A program made the translations under genes and the position numbers. A DNA stretch of 64,000 nucleotides, taken from assembly GCA_019352875.1 (NCBI GenBank), contig JAAAFW010000008.1:124001-188000 (forward strand). The letters run 5' to 3'. The notes beneath the pieces were generated by a model. The model was not told where the DNA came from. It worked only from the letters and a program-made list of their open reading frames with translations, and ran no database searches. Numbering within the stretch: the first letter of the stretch is position 1; every line of letters begins with the position of its first letter. The DNA comes from Pedobacter cryoconitis. GTDB taxonomy: Bacteria > Bacteroidota > Bacteroidia > Sphingobacteriales > Sphingobacteriaceae. Shown here one piece after another: positions 20,901-29,000 of this stretch.

Positions 20901-21982
20901 GAATTCAGGCAATTCCGGCTACACAGCAGCTTTCCAGGGAAATGACTAAAAGTGAAACAATCATTGCCACAATCTGGTCTGAGGTACTCGGTCTGACCGA
21001 TCCTTCCCCTGATGATGACTTTTTCGAACTCGGCGGCCATTCTCTTCTGGCGGTTAAAGTTATGACGGAAATTGAACGTATTACAGGAAGAAGGCTTCCT
21101 TTAGCTACTCTATTTGAGTCTTCTACGATCGCAGGTCTGGCAAAAAAAGTAAAAGATGATACTGCTGAAAAATGGAATGTTTTAGTACCCATCAAAACAT
21201 CGGGGAGCAAAGATCCTTTATATCTGGTACATGGTGGAGGACTGAATGTATTGTTATTTAAATCTTTTATTCAGCATCTGGACGAAGAGCAGCCGGTGTA
21301 TGGTATACAGGGCCTAGGCCTGAACACTTCCTCTACTTTGAAATATTCTGTTGAAGAAATCGCAAAAGTATATATCGAAGAGATTATAGCGTCTAACCCA
21401 GATGGTCCATATAATCTCGCTGGTTATTCAATGGGTGGACTTCTGGCCTTTGAAATGGCCAGACAGCTGACAGCATTGGGAAAAACAATTAACTTTCTTG
21501 GTATTTTGGATACCTATGCAGGCGAACAGCAACCTAAATCAAAAGGATTGCCTTATTTCATAAAGAAAATAAAACGTCAGCACCACAAACTATTCTTTTT
21601 TGTTAAATCATTCTTTGAAAACCCAATCGGGGCTATTAAATACCAAATGAAAGTAACAGAAATCCGAATAAAAAATACTTTCAATTTAGAATCTGATGAG
21701 GAACTGAAGCATTTTTCTCCAGATCAAAGAAAAGCATATGAAAGTTATGAAATTGCACTTTCAAACCATACAATTACTCCTGCAGATCTGAAAGTATCAT
21801 TGTTCAGGGTTAACAAGAGATTATATTACCTCGATGATCTGAAGTTCCTTGGCTGGAATGAACTTGCGCAAAAAGGCGTTGATATTTATGCCGTCCCAGG
21901 TGATCATAAAACATTTCTATATCCACCTAATGATAATGAGTTTGCAAGAATAATCCAGTCTGTACTTGACAAAAATAGCTGA
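17963..21982 (+). CDS. Nonribosomal peptide synthetase, C-A-T-TE termination module
   Basis: 1339 residues, starting two bases after the stop of the hybrid synthase. Order: condensation domain (~25-460; active-site His159-His160-x-x-x-Asp164-Gly), adenylation domain (~470-985; Leu-Tyr-Thr-Ser-Gly-Ser-Thr-Gly near 632), carrier protein (Gly-Gly-His-Ser, Ser1027) and a type I thioesterase (~1075-1335; Gly-Tyr-Ser-Met-Gly with Ser1156, likely catalytic His1315). No epimerisation or methylation domain is present. It is inferred to condense the beta-amino acyl chain from the upstream ACP with one amino acid and release the product by hydrolysis or cyclisation. The hand-aligned code DILQCGMIWK agrees with the glycine code DILQLGLIWK at 8 of 10 positions. 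Confidence 0.93.
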   Translation: MPHPNQNIIYKPVDFNPFEEEKGIEKIIPVNEPQKEIWLSCMIGGDDANRAYNESISLDFKGDMNMHYFEIALDKVIKRHEALHATISPDGELLIIQQPGDFHLSITDWSSVPEEQDQLIAEFTTQEMNFVFSLVKGPLYRFHLHKLGEKRFLFTVVLHHIIADGWSTGVILDDLSKFYNQLLKNGHAELPDPPQISTYASTIESFKKTAAFEQTNSFWLNQYRESVPVLDLPTDFPRPSQRTYNSKRSDFQLNAELVDQIRKTGAKNGSSMVSTLLHAFEVFLFQQTNQQDIVVGLPAAGQAATENTGLVGHCVNLLPLRSFIDSELTFNAYLKKRKPELLDAYDHQLFTYGQLIKKLNIKRDHSRIPMVPVIFNIDLGMDQGVVFNQLDYKLISNPRSNETFEIFLNISGAGGVYTLEWSYNTQLFKPETIHRMALDFQNLLEKVTTNPDIPIKDLTEEKSNSWKQTIRLWNNTDVDYPKESSLISLIDQTALIYPDKTAVSFGEKSISYFELKLKSDQLAEYLIEQGMTSGDIAGLAAERSIEMLICMLSIMKCGAAYLPLDPEYPAERIEYMLENSRAHFLLVSDLCKGKYHCHATELSITEIFSSLEYVEQDCDFPIVSSNELAYVLYTSGSTGKPKGVQIMHYNLVNFLLSMQKEPGLTSRDKLLAITTISFDIAGLELFLPLISGAELILCDRDTSRDGRRLLELLNNKDVTFMQATPATWRMLIDAGWNSSPGLKVLCGGEAFPPALAEVLHTKVGSVYNMYGPTETTIWSSLKLLSAEDKQITIGKPIQNTRFYILNAQLNPVKPGATGEIYIGGDGVGRGYLNQPELTAERFIKDPFSDAPDSRMYQTGDLGKYTADGEILYMGRSDQQIKVRGFRIEPGEIESVLHDINEVKSAIVIAREDTPGDQRMVAYVIPTENELVESDAFGQWKKELRNHLPEYMIPQDFVILEEFPLTPNHKIDRKALPKPQRIQAIPATQQLSREMTKSETIIATIWSEVLGLTDPSPDDDFFELGGHSLLAVKVMTEIERITGRRLPLATLFESSTIAGLAKKVKDDTAEKWNVLVPIKTSGSKDPLYLVHGGGLNVLLFKSFIQHLDEEQPVYGIQGLGLNTSSTLKYSVEEIAKVYIEEIIASNPDGPYNLAGYSMGGLLAFEMARQLTALGKTINFLGILDTYAGEQQPKSKGLPYFIKKIKRQHHKLFFFVKSFFENPIGAIKYQMKVTEIRIKNTFNLESDEELKHFSPDQRKAYESYEIALSNHTITPADLKVSLFRVNKRLYYLDDLKFLGWNELAQKGVDIYAVPGDHKTFLYPPNDNEFARIIQSVLDKNS

Positions 21983-21986
21983 TGGT

Positions 21987-22688
21987 ATGTCCTTAAACTC
22001 ACCTCTTCCCGTTTGGAAAAGTTATGCCGGCGAACTACTTTCTCTAGAAAATGAAGTTCATATATTTAAATTTAATTTGAAGGACTTCGGTAATTTGGAC
22101 TACAGAGAGGCACTTTCTCAAGCTGAGTTTGAGAAAGCCTCGAAATACCATCGTACCGAGGACAAAGAAGCATTTCTTCGAAGAAGATATCTTCTTAAAA
22201 AACTGCTGGGTGCATATCTGCAGATTCCATCAAATATGGTCGAGTTTGCTTATAGTGTCAGAAAGAAACCCAGCGTAAAAGGTGGAGTCGAGTTTAGTCT
22301 GAGTCATTCAAAGGATTATGTTCTAGTTGCCTTAAGTAATCAGGCTATAGGAATTGATATTGAATGGATAGACCCATCGTTTGAATTCAATGATATTGCA
22401 ATAAATCATTTTCATCCAGAGGAAATCGGATTACTGAGAAACTCCATGACTGCAAGATCCGATTTTTATACAATCTGGACCAGAAAGGAATCTATTCTCA
22501 AGGCAACAGCAGAAGGTTTAATAATGGCTATGAATCTATTCAGTGTAACTCCTGGATCTATTACGAGAAATAATAATGTTTATCACTTTCAAAGTTATCA
22601 AACGATACAAAAATATCAATTCTCTTTAGCTCTTCATGCAGATCTGAATTGCTCATTCTGGGAGATCAGATCCCTGTCTTTCTTATAG
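21987..22688 (+). CDS. Sfp-type 4'-phosphopantetheinyl transferase
   Basis: About 233 residues. The enzyme attaches the phosphopantetheine arm of CoA to the Ser of carrier proteins. The two signature motifs are present: Gly-Ile-Asp-Ile-Glu (122-126, Asp and Glu bind Mg2+) and Trp-Thr-Arg-Lys-Glu-Ser (164-169) followed by Lys-Ala. Arg-rich Phe-Leu-Arg-Arg-Arg and Ser-Leu-Ser-His-Ser match other family motifs. The frame opens at a TTG (21966) inside the NRPS gene, but the ATG at 21987, four bases after the NRPS stop, gives a better start. It is the dedicated activator for the three carrier domains of the two upstream synthases. Its 3' end overlaps the converging glycosyltransferase gene by 23 bases. 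Confidence 0.93.
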   Translation: MSLNSPLPVWKSYAGELLSLENEVHIFKFNLKDFGNLDYREALSQAEFEKASKYHRTEDKEAFLRRRYLLKKLLGAYLQIPSNMVEFAYSVRKKPSVKGGVEFSLSHSKDYVLVALSNQAIGIDIEWIDPSFEFNDIAINHFHPEEIGLLRNSMTARSDFYTIWTRKESILKATAEGLIMAMNLFSVTPGSITRNNNVYHFQSYQTIQKYQFSLALHADLNCSFWEIRSLSFL

Positions 22689-23841
22689 ATTTCTCCCATG
22701 CAGCGCTTTGATTCTTTTTATAGAATCTAATTATACCGGCTAAAACTGCATAGTTCATAACACAGAAGTAATATGGGATAAATAAGATTTTGATTCTCAA
22801 ATTCCTGTTTTCAAAATACAAACCTATCAGGCTTAACAGGTAAAAAAATATTTGCGCAATGAATAAAACTTTGTAAAAAACACCATAATCTCCGAAAGCG
22901 AGAAAACCATTAAGTATAAATACAAAGATCAAAAGGAAAGGAGTAATCGTCCATCTAAGTACCCGATGACTGATATACTGAAACGTAAATACCGGGTTAT
23001 GAAACGGATTTGCAGACTTTTTAAGTCTTAATATCGATTGTATTCCACCTGCAGCTATTCTGATTTTCCTCTTCAGTTCTTCACTAACATTTGCAGATGC
23101 AGTCTCCATAGCATATGCTGCCGGCTCATAGGCAATAATATATCCCTTTTCGGCAATTCTCATAGCTATCATGTGATCATCGATGATTGTATCACTCTCA
23201 ACAGGTTCATATAAAGCTGTTCTTATACTGAACAATTCACCAGCAGCTCCTACATTGGAATACAATTCATAATCCCACTGTTTTAATTTCGATTCATATT
23301 TCCAATAAAACCCTTCTCCTGCTGAGCTTGCATCTGCTGATTTTTCAACCAAAATTCTCTTTTCGCCGGCTACTGCGCCAACTTTAGGATTCTGGTAATG
23401 CTTAACCAATTCCAGAAGTGCTGTCTGATTCAAAAAAGTATTCGCATCTGTAAAAACAGTGATATCTCCTTTGATAAAAGGAATTGCTCTTTTTATAGCA
23501 GCCATTTTTCCAGACCTGACATTTTCATGAAGCAGCTCGATACGATCATATTGTTTAATTATATCTGCGGTACCGTCCGACGATCCGTCCGTAATGAAAA
23601 TGAGCTGTAATAATTCGGCTGGATAATTTAATTGAATCGTATTATTTATCTTTTCTCTGATAATATCTTCTTCGTTATAGGCTGCAACCATTATGGTCAG
23701 ACTTGGAGGGGCAAAATTATCGATTTCAGGCTTTGACTTCACTAAAAGCCTTTTTATTCTGATAACTATATATAAAAGCAGGCCATATCCCGCAAAGGTG
23801 TAAACAATTAGAAATATGCAGATCCAAAATATTAAAATCAT
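22666..23841 (-). CDS. Membrane-bound family 2 glycosyltransferase
   Basis: 391 residues. An N-terminal membrane helix (~3-28) precedes a GT-A domain with Val-Ala-Ala-Tyr-Asn-Glu-Glu, Phe-Ile-Thr-Asp-Gly-Ser-Ser-Asp-Gly-Thr and Val-Phe-Thr-Asp-Ala-Asn-Thr (DXD-like). Two or three C-terminal membrane helices follow, giving the layout of processive or membrane-anchored GT2 enzymes such as hyaluronan- or poly-GlcNAc-synthase relatives. The catalytic face should be cytoplasmic. Four bases separate it from the upstream GT2 gene at 23846-24757, so they form a two-gene unit at the border of the polysaccharide region. Sugar and acceptor cannot be read from sequence. Confidence 0.88.
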   Translation of the reverse strand: MILIFWICIFLIVYTFAGYGLLLYIVIRIKRLLVKSKPEIDNFAPPSLTIMVAAYNEEDIIREKINNTIQLNYPAELLQLIFITDGSSDGTADIIKQYDRIELLHENVRSGKMAAIKRAIPFIKGDITVFTDANTFLNQTALLELVKHYQNPKVGAVAGEKRILVEKSADASSAGEGFYWKYESKLKQWDYELYSNVGAAGELFSIRTALYEPVESDTIIDDHMIAMRIAEKGYIIAYEPAAYAMETASANVSEELKRKIRIAAGGIQSILRLKKSANPFHNPVFTFQYISHRVLRWTITPFLLIFVFILNGFLAFGDYGVFYKVLFIAQIFFYLLSLIGLYFENRNLRIKILFIPYYFCVMNYAVLAGIIRFYKKNQSAAWEKSIRKTGI

Positions 23842-23845
23842 TAAA

Positions 23846-24757
23846 TTATAGTTTAAAACCTAAATCAAGGCTGTTTTTGTCATGTGATATATTCCAGATA
23901 ATTCCTTTAAAAACCCACTTAACCAAATCTTTACGCTGGTTAAAAATATATTTTAATACTTGCCTGGGGCATGCGACAGATAAATAATAAATACAAAAAA
24001 TCATTGTATTTATAACCCCGGTGTTCCTTCTTATAAACAACAACCTGTTTCTGGTCATGAAATACGTCTTAATTACACTCTCCTTACCTACGCTAATTGA
24101 TTCCTTATGATAAATTTTAGCTGTGCCGGTAAAATATATAGATTTACCTGCCCGGATGAATTGCTCACACCAGTCAAGTTCTTCATAATACAAAAAGTAG
24201 TTCTCAGCCATCATCCCAATAGATTGAACATCAGCCTTACGACACATCATTGCAGCACCATGGCAATATCCCGTTTCTGTTGTGATTTTATCGAACTGTC
24301 CCGAATCTACATCCAAATGAGCAATATTCCTGTTTCTGCAAGTAAGATAATTCATTTTAGTAAACCCGGCATACTGAATTATATCAGGCTGGTCATAATA
24401 AAGAATTAAAGGTGATACCATCCCTGCATTTGGATTTGTCTCAAGTACAGAGGTCAGATTAGTTATTAATCCTGCAGTTACCTCGGTGTCGTTATTCAAA
24501 AAAAGAAAATAATCGCCCGTTGCATGTTTTACACCCAAATTATTTCCTCCTGCAAATCCCAGATTTTTAACAGAGGAAACATAAATTACTCCGGGATAAG
24601 CGTCAATAAATAGATCACTATGGTCTTCCCTACAGCCATTATCGACTACGACTACTTCAACCTGCTCACTATCTATATGTTGTCGAATAGATTTCAATAA
24701 CTCAACTGTTACAGCCGGTTGATTGAAATTCACAGTAATTATTGAAGTTATTCCCAT
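23846..24757 (-). CDS. Family 2 glycosyltransferase, rhamnosyltransferase-like
   Basis: 303 residues. It starts directly with the GT-A fold: Ile-Ile-Thr-Val-Asn-Phe-Asn-Gln-Pro, Val-Val-Asp-Asn-Gly, the signature Asn-Leu-Gly-Phe-Ala-Gly-Gly-Asn-Asn-Leu-Gly, and Phe-Leu-Asn-Asn-Asp-Thr-Glu (metal-binding region). Tyr-Glu-Glu-Leu-Asp-Trp-Cys later is the usual base-containing ED motif of rhamnosyl/galactofuranosyltransferase relatives. It ends with a hydrophobic stretch that may lie on the membrane. It is the first gene of a two-gene minus-strand unit with 22666-23841, probably acting in surface polysaccharide assembly. Confidence 0.9.
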   Translation of the reverse strand: MGITSIITVNFNQPAVTVELLKSIRQHIDSEQVEVVVVDNGCREDHSDLFIDAYPGVIYVSSVKNLGFAGGNNLGVKHATGDYFLFLNNDTEVTAGLITNLTSVLETNPNAGMVSPLILYYDQPDIIQYAGFTKMNYLTCRNRNIAHLDVDSGQFDKITTETGYCHGAAMMCRKADVQSIGMMAENYFLYYEELDWCEQFIRAGKSIYFTGTAKIYHKESISVGKESVIKTYFMTRNRLLFIRRNTGVINTMIFCIYYLSVACPRQVLKYIFNQRKDLVKWVFKGIIWNISHDKNSLDLGFKL

Positions 24758-24944
24758 ATGTGGCGTAAAAGTAACTAATCTATTTTATTATTTAATTGAC
24801 CATTAATTTCCAAAAAAAGATAGTTCATTAAATAATTTATTAAAGCTGGATTCTTAAATTTAGCCGCCTGTTTGTTTGATCTTTTCTATTAAAAAAAGCA
24901 CCCTTTAGTAAAATTTTGAGGCTGCTTTACTTACTTATATTTAA

Positions 24945-24952
24945 TATATTTG
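24945..24952 (+). promoter_or_regulatory. Candidate Bacteroidota -7 element for the flippase gene
   Basis: TATATTTG fits the Bacteroidota -7 consensus TAnnTTTG at all fixed positions and lies 77 bases before the flippase ATG. No clear TTG is found at the ideal 19-base spacing (CTG is present there), so the promoter call is only moderate. Confidence 0.4.
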
Positions 24953-25029
24953 GATCAAAGCATAACCAAAGCAAGATTAGTTCAAAAGCAATATATATTT
25001 TTTAATCCACAACCAAATTTCCATTCTTT

Positions 25030-26463
25030 ATGAGTAACCAGAAAGCAGCGATTAACGGTGCAAAATGGACTACGACGGCGACGGTTATCACAACCATATT
25101 ATCGTTTTCTCAATTAGCTATTATCGCCCGGGTTCTGGACCCTGCTATTTTTGGACTTGTCAGCATTTGCAGTCTGGTACTTAATTTCTTCCATATTTTC
25201 GCAAATCTTGGCTTCACCAATTCGATTATTTCCAAACAGGAATCTGACAGAAGAATATTATCTACCATTTTTTATTCTAGTATAGTGCTTGGATTAGTCA
25301 TGGGTGGGCTTATATTTTTTAGTTCGGGATTAGTTGTTGCTTACTATAAAGAGCCACGGCTGGATTATGTTATTAAGATATCTGCCTTAAGTTTCCCAAT
25401 GATCTATACGAGTCAGATTTATTGGAATCTGCTGCAAAAAGAACTCAAATTCAAAATACTCGCTGTAATTGATGTTATCTGTGGATTGATTAATATTATC
25501 GTCACCATTATACTGGCTTACAACGGCTTTCAGGAACTTGCTATTATTTACAGTCAGCTTCTTTTTACAGCAGTAAGAACCATTCTATACATTGTTCTTG
25601 GCAGAAAACTCTTCACGCCAATGCTCTACTTTAAACTAAATGATATTAAAGATCATCTGCGATTTGGGATTTATCATTTAGGAGAAGGCATCCTCGGGTT
25701 CGTTAATACAAATCTCGAGAACATCGTAATTGGAAAATTTATCGGCGTTAAAGAACTAGGGTTATATACGATTGCTTATCAGTTAGCAGTATTTCCTATA
25801 TACAAGCTAAATCCTATTATTATGCAGGTGTCTTATCCAATTATGGCTAAGATGAAAGATAACGAAGGATTAAAAAGAGCCTACTTAAAAATCGTGGATT
25901 TTATTACTTGCTGCAATTTCCCTTTGCTTGCAGGTCTGTTTGTAACATCTTCTAGTCTGGTAGTTCTAATATACGGCTCTGATTTTCAGGACTCAGCTCC
26001 TTTAGTAAAGGTTATACTTTTCGTCAGCTTTATGGCGTGTATAACTGCACCTGTATCATCTGTTGCTTTGTCAAAGAATAAACCCAACATCATGTTTTAT
26101 ATGAATCTTATTTCTTTGGTTGTGAAAATCCCTACGCTTTATTTTATGGCAAAAGCATTTGGTCTGATGGGAATTGTATACGGATATGTATTCACTTCTT
26201 TAGTGGAGATGATTATATTATTCTTTGTTATGGACAGTTTGGTTGGCAGTTTCTTCGATCTGTTCTTGAAAAACATAGTGAAACCTATTGCTTTTGCAGG
26301 AATTATGGTTTTGGTACTATTAGGATATCAGCACTTTGTTGGGGATAAAGGTCTGATTCACATTATCATTCAGGTATGTTTAGGTGGTCTGGTTTACATC
26401 GGTCTGATATTAAAGTATAAACTATCAATCAGGGAAATCATGGATCTTAGAAAGTCTTTATAA
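25030..26463 (+). CDS. Polysaccharide flippase of the MOP superfamily (Wzx-like)
   Basis: 477 residues, nearly all in about 12-14 hydrophobic helices with small polar loops, as in Wzx/MviN-type exporters. The opening Gly-Ala-Lys-Trp-Thr-Thr and the Phe-Gly-Leu-Val-Ser and Ala-Asn-Leu-Gly-Phe segments are typical of the RfbX/Wzx lipopolysaccharide-biosynthesis family. It would flip undecaprenyl-linked repeat units from the cytoplasmic to the periplasmic face. It is the only flippase in the region and so fits the Wzy-like polymerase at 37352-38797, although it is on the opposite strand and in its own transcription unit. Confidence 0.9.
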   Translation: MSNQKAAINGAKWTTTATVITTILSFSQLAIIARVLDPAIFGLVSICSLVLNFFHIFANLGFTNSIISKQESDRRILSTIFYSSIVLGLVMGGLIFFSSGLVVAYYKEPRLDYVIKISALSFPMIYTSQIYWNLLQKELKFKILAVIDVICGLINIIVTIILAYNGFQELAIIYSQLLFTAVRTILYIVLGRKLFTPMLYFKLNDIKDHLRFGIYHLGEGILGFVNTNLENIVIGKFIGVKELGLYTIAYQLAVFPIYKLNPIIMQVSYPIMAKMKDNEGLKRAYLKIVDFITCCNFPLLAGLFVTSSSLVVLIYGSDFQDSAPLVKVILFVSFMACITAPVSSVALSKNKPNIMFYMNLISLVVKIPTLYFMAKAFGLMGIVYGYVFTSLVEMIILFFVMDSLVGSFFDLFLKNIVKPIAFAGIMVLVLLGYQHFVGDKGLIHIIIQVCLGGLVYIGLILKYKLSIREIMDLRKSL

Positions 26464-26468
26464 TCTTT

Positions 26469-26507
26469 AAAAGGAGAGCTCCATTAATTAGTTAAAGCTC
26501 TCCTTTT
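26469..26507. terminator. Bidirectional terminator between flippase and GMC oxidoreductase genes
   Basis: A 12+12 base inverted repeat (AAAAGGAGAGCT ... AGCTCTCCTTTT) with a 15-base loop. The right arm lies inside the last codons of the converging oxidoreductase gene. The A and T tracts make it usable from both sides. Confidence 0.75.
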
Positions 26508-28183
26508 CTCAACTTTTCATATGCATAATCACATGCCCTGGCAGTTAATGCCATATAAGTTAACGATGGATTCTGGCAGCCTGAAGAGGTCATACAACTC
26601 CCATCTGTTATAAACACATTGGGAACATCATGCATTTGATTAAATTTGTTTAAAACAGAAGTCTTCGGGTCATTCCCCATTCGGGCTGTTCCCATTTCAT
26701 GTACGGTAGTTCCTCCCGGCTTATTATAGTTAAATGTATCAATATTTGAAAACCCAGCTTTTTCAAGAATTTCACCGGAAGTGTTCCGGATATCAGTCAT
26801 CATCTTAGTTTCATTCTCTCTGAATGAAAAATCTATTTCGATAAGTGGTAAACCCCACTTATCGACGGATTCTTTTGATAAGGCAACCCTATTGCTGAAC
26901 TCCGGAAGACACTCGCCCCATCCAGCCATCCAAACTGACCACGGGCCAGGTGTAGTGAGTTTTTCTTTGAAATCTTTTCCAAAACCACCAATAAATTTAG
27001 ATTTATCCATCCATTCCTGTCGCTCACCGTGCCCCTGGATGTTATAGCCTCTTTTAAATGACAGATTTTCATTATCCTTCAAATTCCTATATCTTGGAAT
27101 CAAAAATCCAGATGGTCTCCTGCCTTTATAATAGCTTTCTGAAAACCCACTATGAATACCTGAAGCACCTGCAGAAGAATGATGATCCATTAGATTATGT
27201 CCGATTTGTCCGCTATCATTGCCTATTCCATTAGGAAATCTAGACGAGATGGAGTTCAATAAAATTCCAGCAGTTGCTATAGTAGAAGCATTTACAAAAA
27301 TAATCTTGGCATTGAATTCATAAATATCACTGCTTATTGCATCGATGACTCTTACACCAGATGCTTTTTTGTTCTTTTCATCATATATAACTTCCGAAAC
27401 AACGGAATACGGCCGTAAAGTAAGATTTCCTGTTTCCATTGCGGCTGGAATGGTTGAGCTGTTACTACTAAAATACCCCCCAAAAGGACATCCTCTGGAG
27501 CAGAGATTTCTGTATTGACATGGTCCTCTTTTATCCCAGCCCCTTGTCAGGTTTGCAATTCTTGCAATAGTTAACATCCGGTCACCATTGTCTTCTTCAA
27601 TGGATTTCTTAAGGTGCAATTCGATACAATTTAACTCCATTGGGTCTAAAAATTCCCCATCCGGTAAGTGAGCAAGGCCTTCCCTTTTGCCACTGACACC
27701 TATAAACGATTCAACATAACTATACCATGCTGAGATGTCTGAATAGCGAATTGGCCAGTCGACAGCGATACCCTCTTTCAGATTAGCGTTAAAATCCAGA
27801 TCGCTGAGCCGGTAACACTGCCTGCCCCAGACAAGCGAACGTCCACCAACCTGATACCCTCTTAACCAATTAAATGGGCTCTTTTGCACATAAGGATGCT
27901 CGGAATCCCTGACATAAAAATGTTTGTCTCCAGGACCATACAGTGTACTCTGAACGGGATCGGATTTAATATCATTAATTGTGAGATTATGTCCATTTTC
28001 AAACTCCCAGGGAGCTAAATTTGCTGTGGGATAATCCTGAATATGCTTAACGTCCCTGCCTCTTTCCAACAGTAACGTTTTTAATCCTTTTTTGCATAAC
28101 TCCATGGCAGCCCATCCTCCACTGATACCAGACCCAACAACAATAGCATCAAATGTATTTGATATATTTACTTTACCTGACAT
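26492..28183 (-). CDS. GMC-family FAD-dependent oxidoreductase
   Basis: 563 residues. The N-terminal Rossmann motif Val-Val-Gly-Ser-Gly-Ile-Ser-Gly-Gly and Leu-Leu-Leu-Glu-Arg-Gly bind FAD. Near the C-terminus, Val-His-Glu-Met-Gly-Thr-Ala-Arg-Met-Gly (His495) and Cys-Gln-Asn-Pro-Ser (Asn538) give the His/Asn catalytic pair seen in several sugar-oxidising GMC enzymes. A Cys-rich segment near residue 220 is common in the Bacteroidota/proteobacterial subgroup that pairs with a gluconate-dehydrogenase-type small subunit. That small subunit is encoded six bases upstream. The likely reaction is oxidation of a sugar or sugar-alcohol hydroxyl, with electrons passed to the respiratory chain; the substrate is unknown. 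Confidence 0.92.
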   Translation of the reverse strand: MSGKVNISNTFDAIVVGSGISGGWAAMELCKKGLKTLLLERGRDVKHIQDYPTANLAPWEFENGHNLTINDIKSDPVQSTLYGPGDKHFYVRDSEHPYVQKSPFNWLRGYQVGGRSLVWGRQCYRLSDLDFNANLKEGIAVDWPIRYSDISAWYSYVESFIGVSGKREGLAHLPDGEFLDPMELNCIELHLKKSIEEDNGDRMLTIARIANLTRGWDKRGPCQYRNLCSRGCPFGGYFSSNSSTIPAAMETGNLTLRPYSVVSEVIYDEKNKKASGVRVIDAISSDIYEFNAKIIFVNASTIATAGILLNSISSRFPNGIGNDSGQIGHNLMDHHSSAGASGIHSGFSESYYKGRRPSGFLIPRYRNLKDNENLSFKRGYNIQGHGERQEWMDKSKFIGGFGKDFKEKLTTPGPWSVWMAGWGECLPEFSNRVALSKESVDKWGLPLIEIDFSFRENETKMMTDIRNTSGEILEKAGFSNIDTFNYNKPGGTTVHEMGTARMGNDPKTSVLNKFNQMHDVPNVFITDGSCMTSSGCQNPSLTYMALTARACDYAYEKLRKGEL

Positions 28184-28189
28184 GGTTTA

Positions 28190-28765
28190 TTATTTAGTTG
28201 CCCAAGATTTCTGATGTTCTTTCATAGGTATGCAAGCTTGATATGAACCCGGCACCGGATCATAAACAAGGCTTCTGGTTGCACCAACCTGTGACAAGCA
28301 ATACCCCTCTATAGTCAACTCTCTGAGTTTTGTATAAAATTCTTTACCGAACAGTTTGTTATATATTTTATTCAAAATTGCATATGTATAACCTGTCTTT
28401 TTTTCAAAATAAGTTATAATTAAATCCTGGTTATCATTTGAACAGTCGACAAACGTAGCGCCAAACTTATCCCGGCTATAGACGTCCACATCTTCCAGAC
28501 CGGTCAAAAATCTGACTTGTTGCTTCTGATCGGTACAATTAAGTAAAACATTGATTATATAACCGCTCACAGCTGCCTCACTTGCACCAGGTGTATCAGT
28601 TTTGGGAATAATTCTCTCGGCGAGAGCAGTAATTAAAGCTTCCCTCGCCCGCAGATTATCCGCGGTAAAAACCACTTCATGATGAGCATATTTAAACACA
28701 GAAAATGATGCAGCTCCTACCAGTCCTGCAGATAAACTCAATTTCAAATAATTCCTTCTATTCAC
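28190..28765 (-). CDS. Gluconate 2-dehydrogenase subunit 3-family protein
   Basis: 191 residues. The N-terminus Met-Asn-Arg-Arg-x-Tyr-Leu-Lys followed by a hydrophobic Ser/Ala/Gly stretch is a Tat-like signal, which suits a partner that carries a folded flavoprotein to the periplasm. The body has the family signature Leu-Ala-Glu-Arg-Ile-Ile-Pro-x-Thr-Asp-Thr-Pro-Gly-Ala and a later helix-rich part. Members form the small subunit of membrane-linked sugar dehydrogenases. The GMC large subunit follows after six bases, so the two should form one complex. No cytochrome c subunit is encoded next to them. Confidence 0.88.
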   Translation of the reverse strand: MNRRNYLKLSLSAGLVGAASFSVFKYAHHEVVFTADNLRAREALITALAERIIPKTDTPGASEAAVSGYIINVLLNCTDQKQQVRFLTGLEDVDVYSRDKFGATFVDCSNDNQDLIITYFEKKTGYTYAILNKIYNKLFGKEFYTKLRELTIEGYCLSQVGATRSLVYDPVPGSYQACIPMKEHQKSWATK

Positions 28766-29000
28766 TTTATTACGCTAAACCATTAAAGATAAATAATAAT
28801 CAGTTCCTAAGGACATTATATAAGAATTTTAAACCATAAACAGAAGTCTTAAATGTATTTTTTTTGTGTCAAAAAAAACTATCGAGATATTTTTACCCAT
28901 AATGAGGAATTTATTACTCCTTTATACTCAATTTTTACTAAATTAAGAAGGTAAACAGCTAACATCCACTATATTCGCACCGGAAGAATTAAAATAACAA

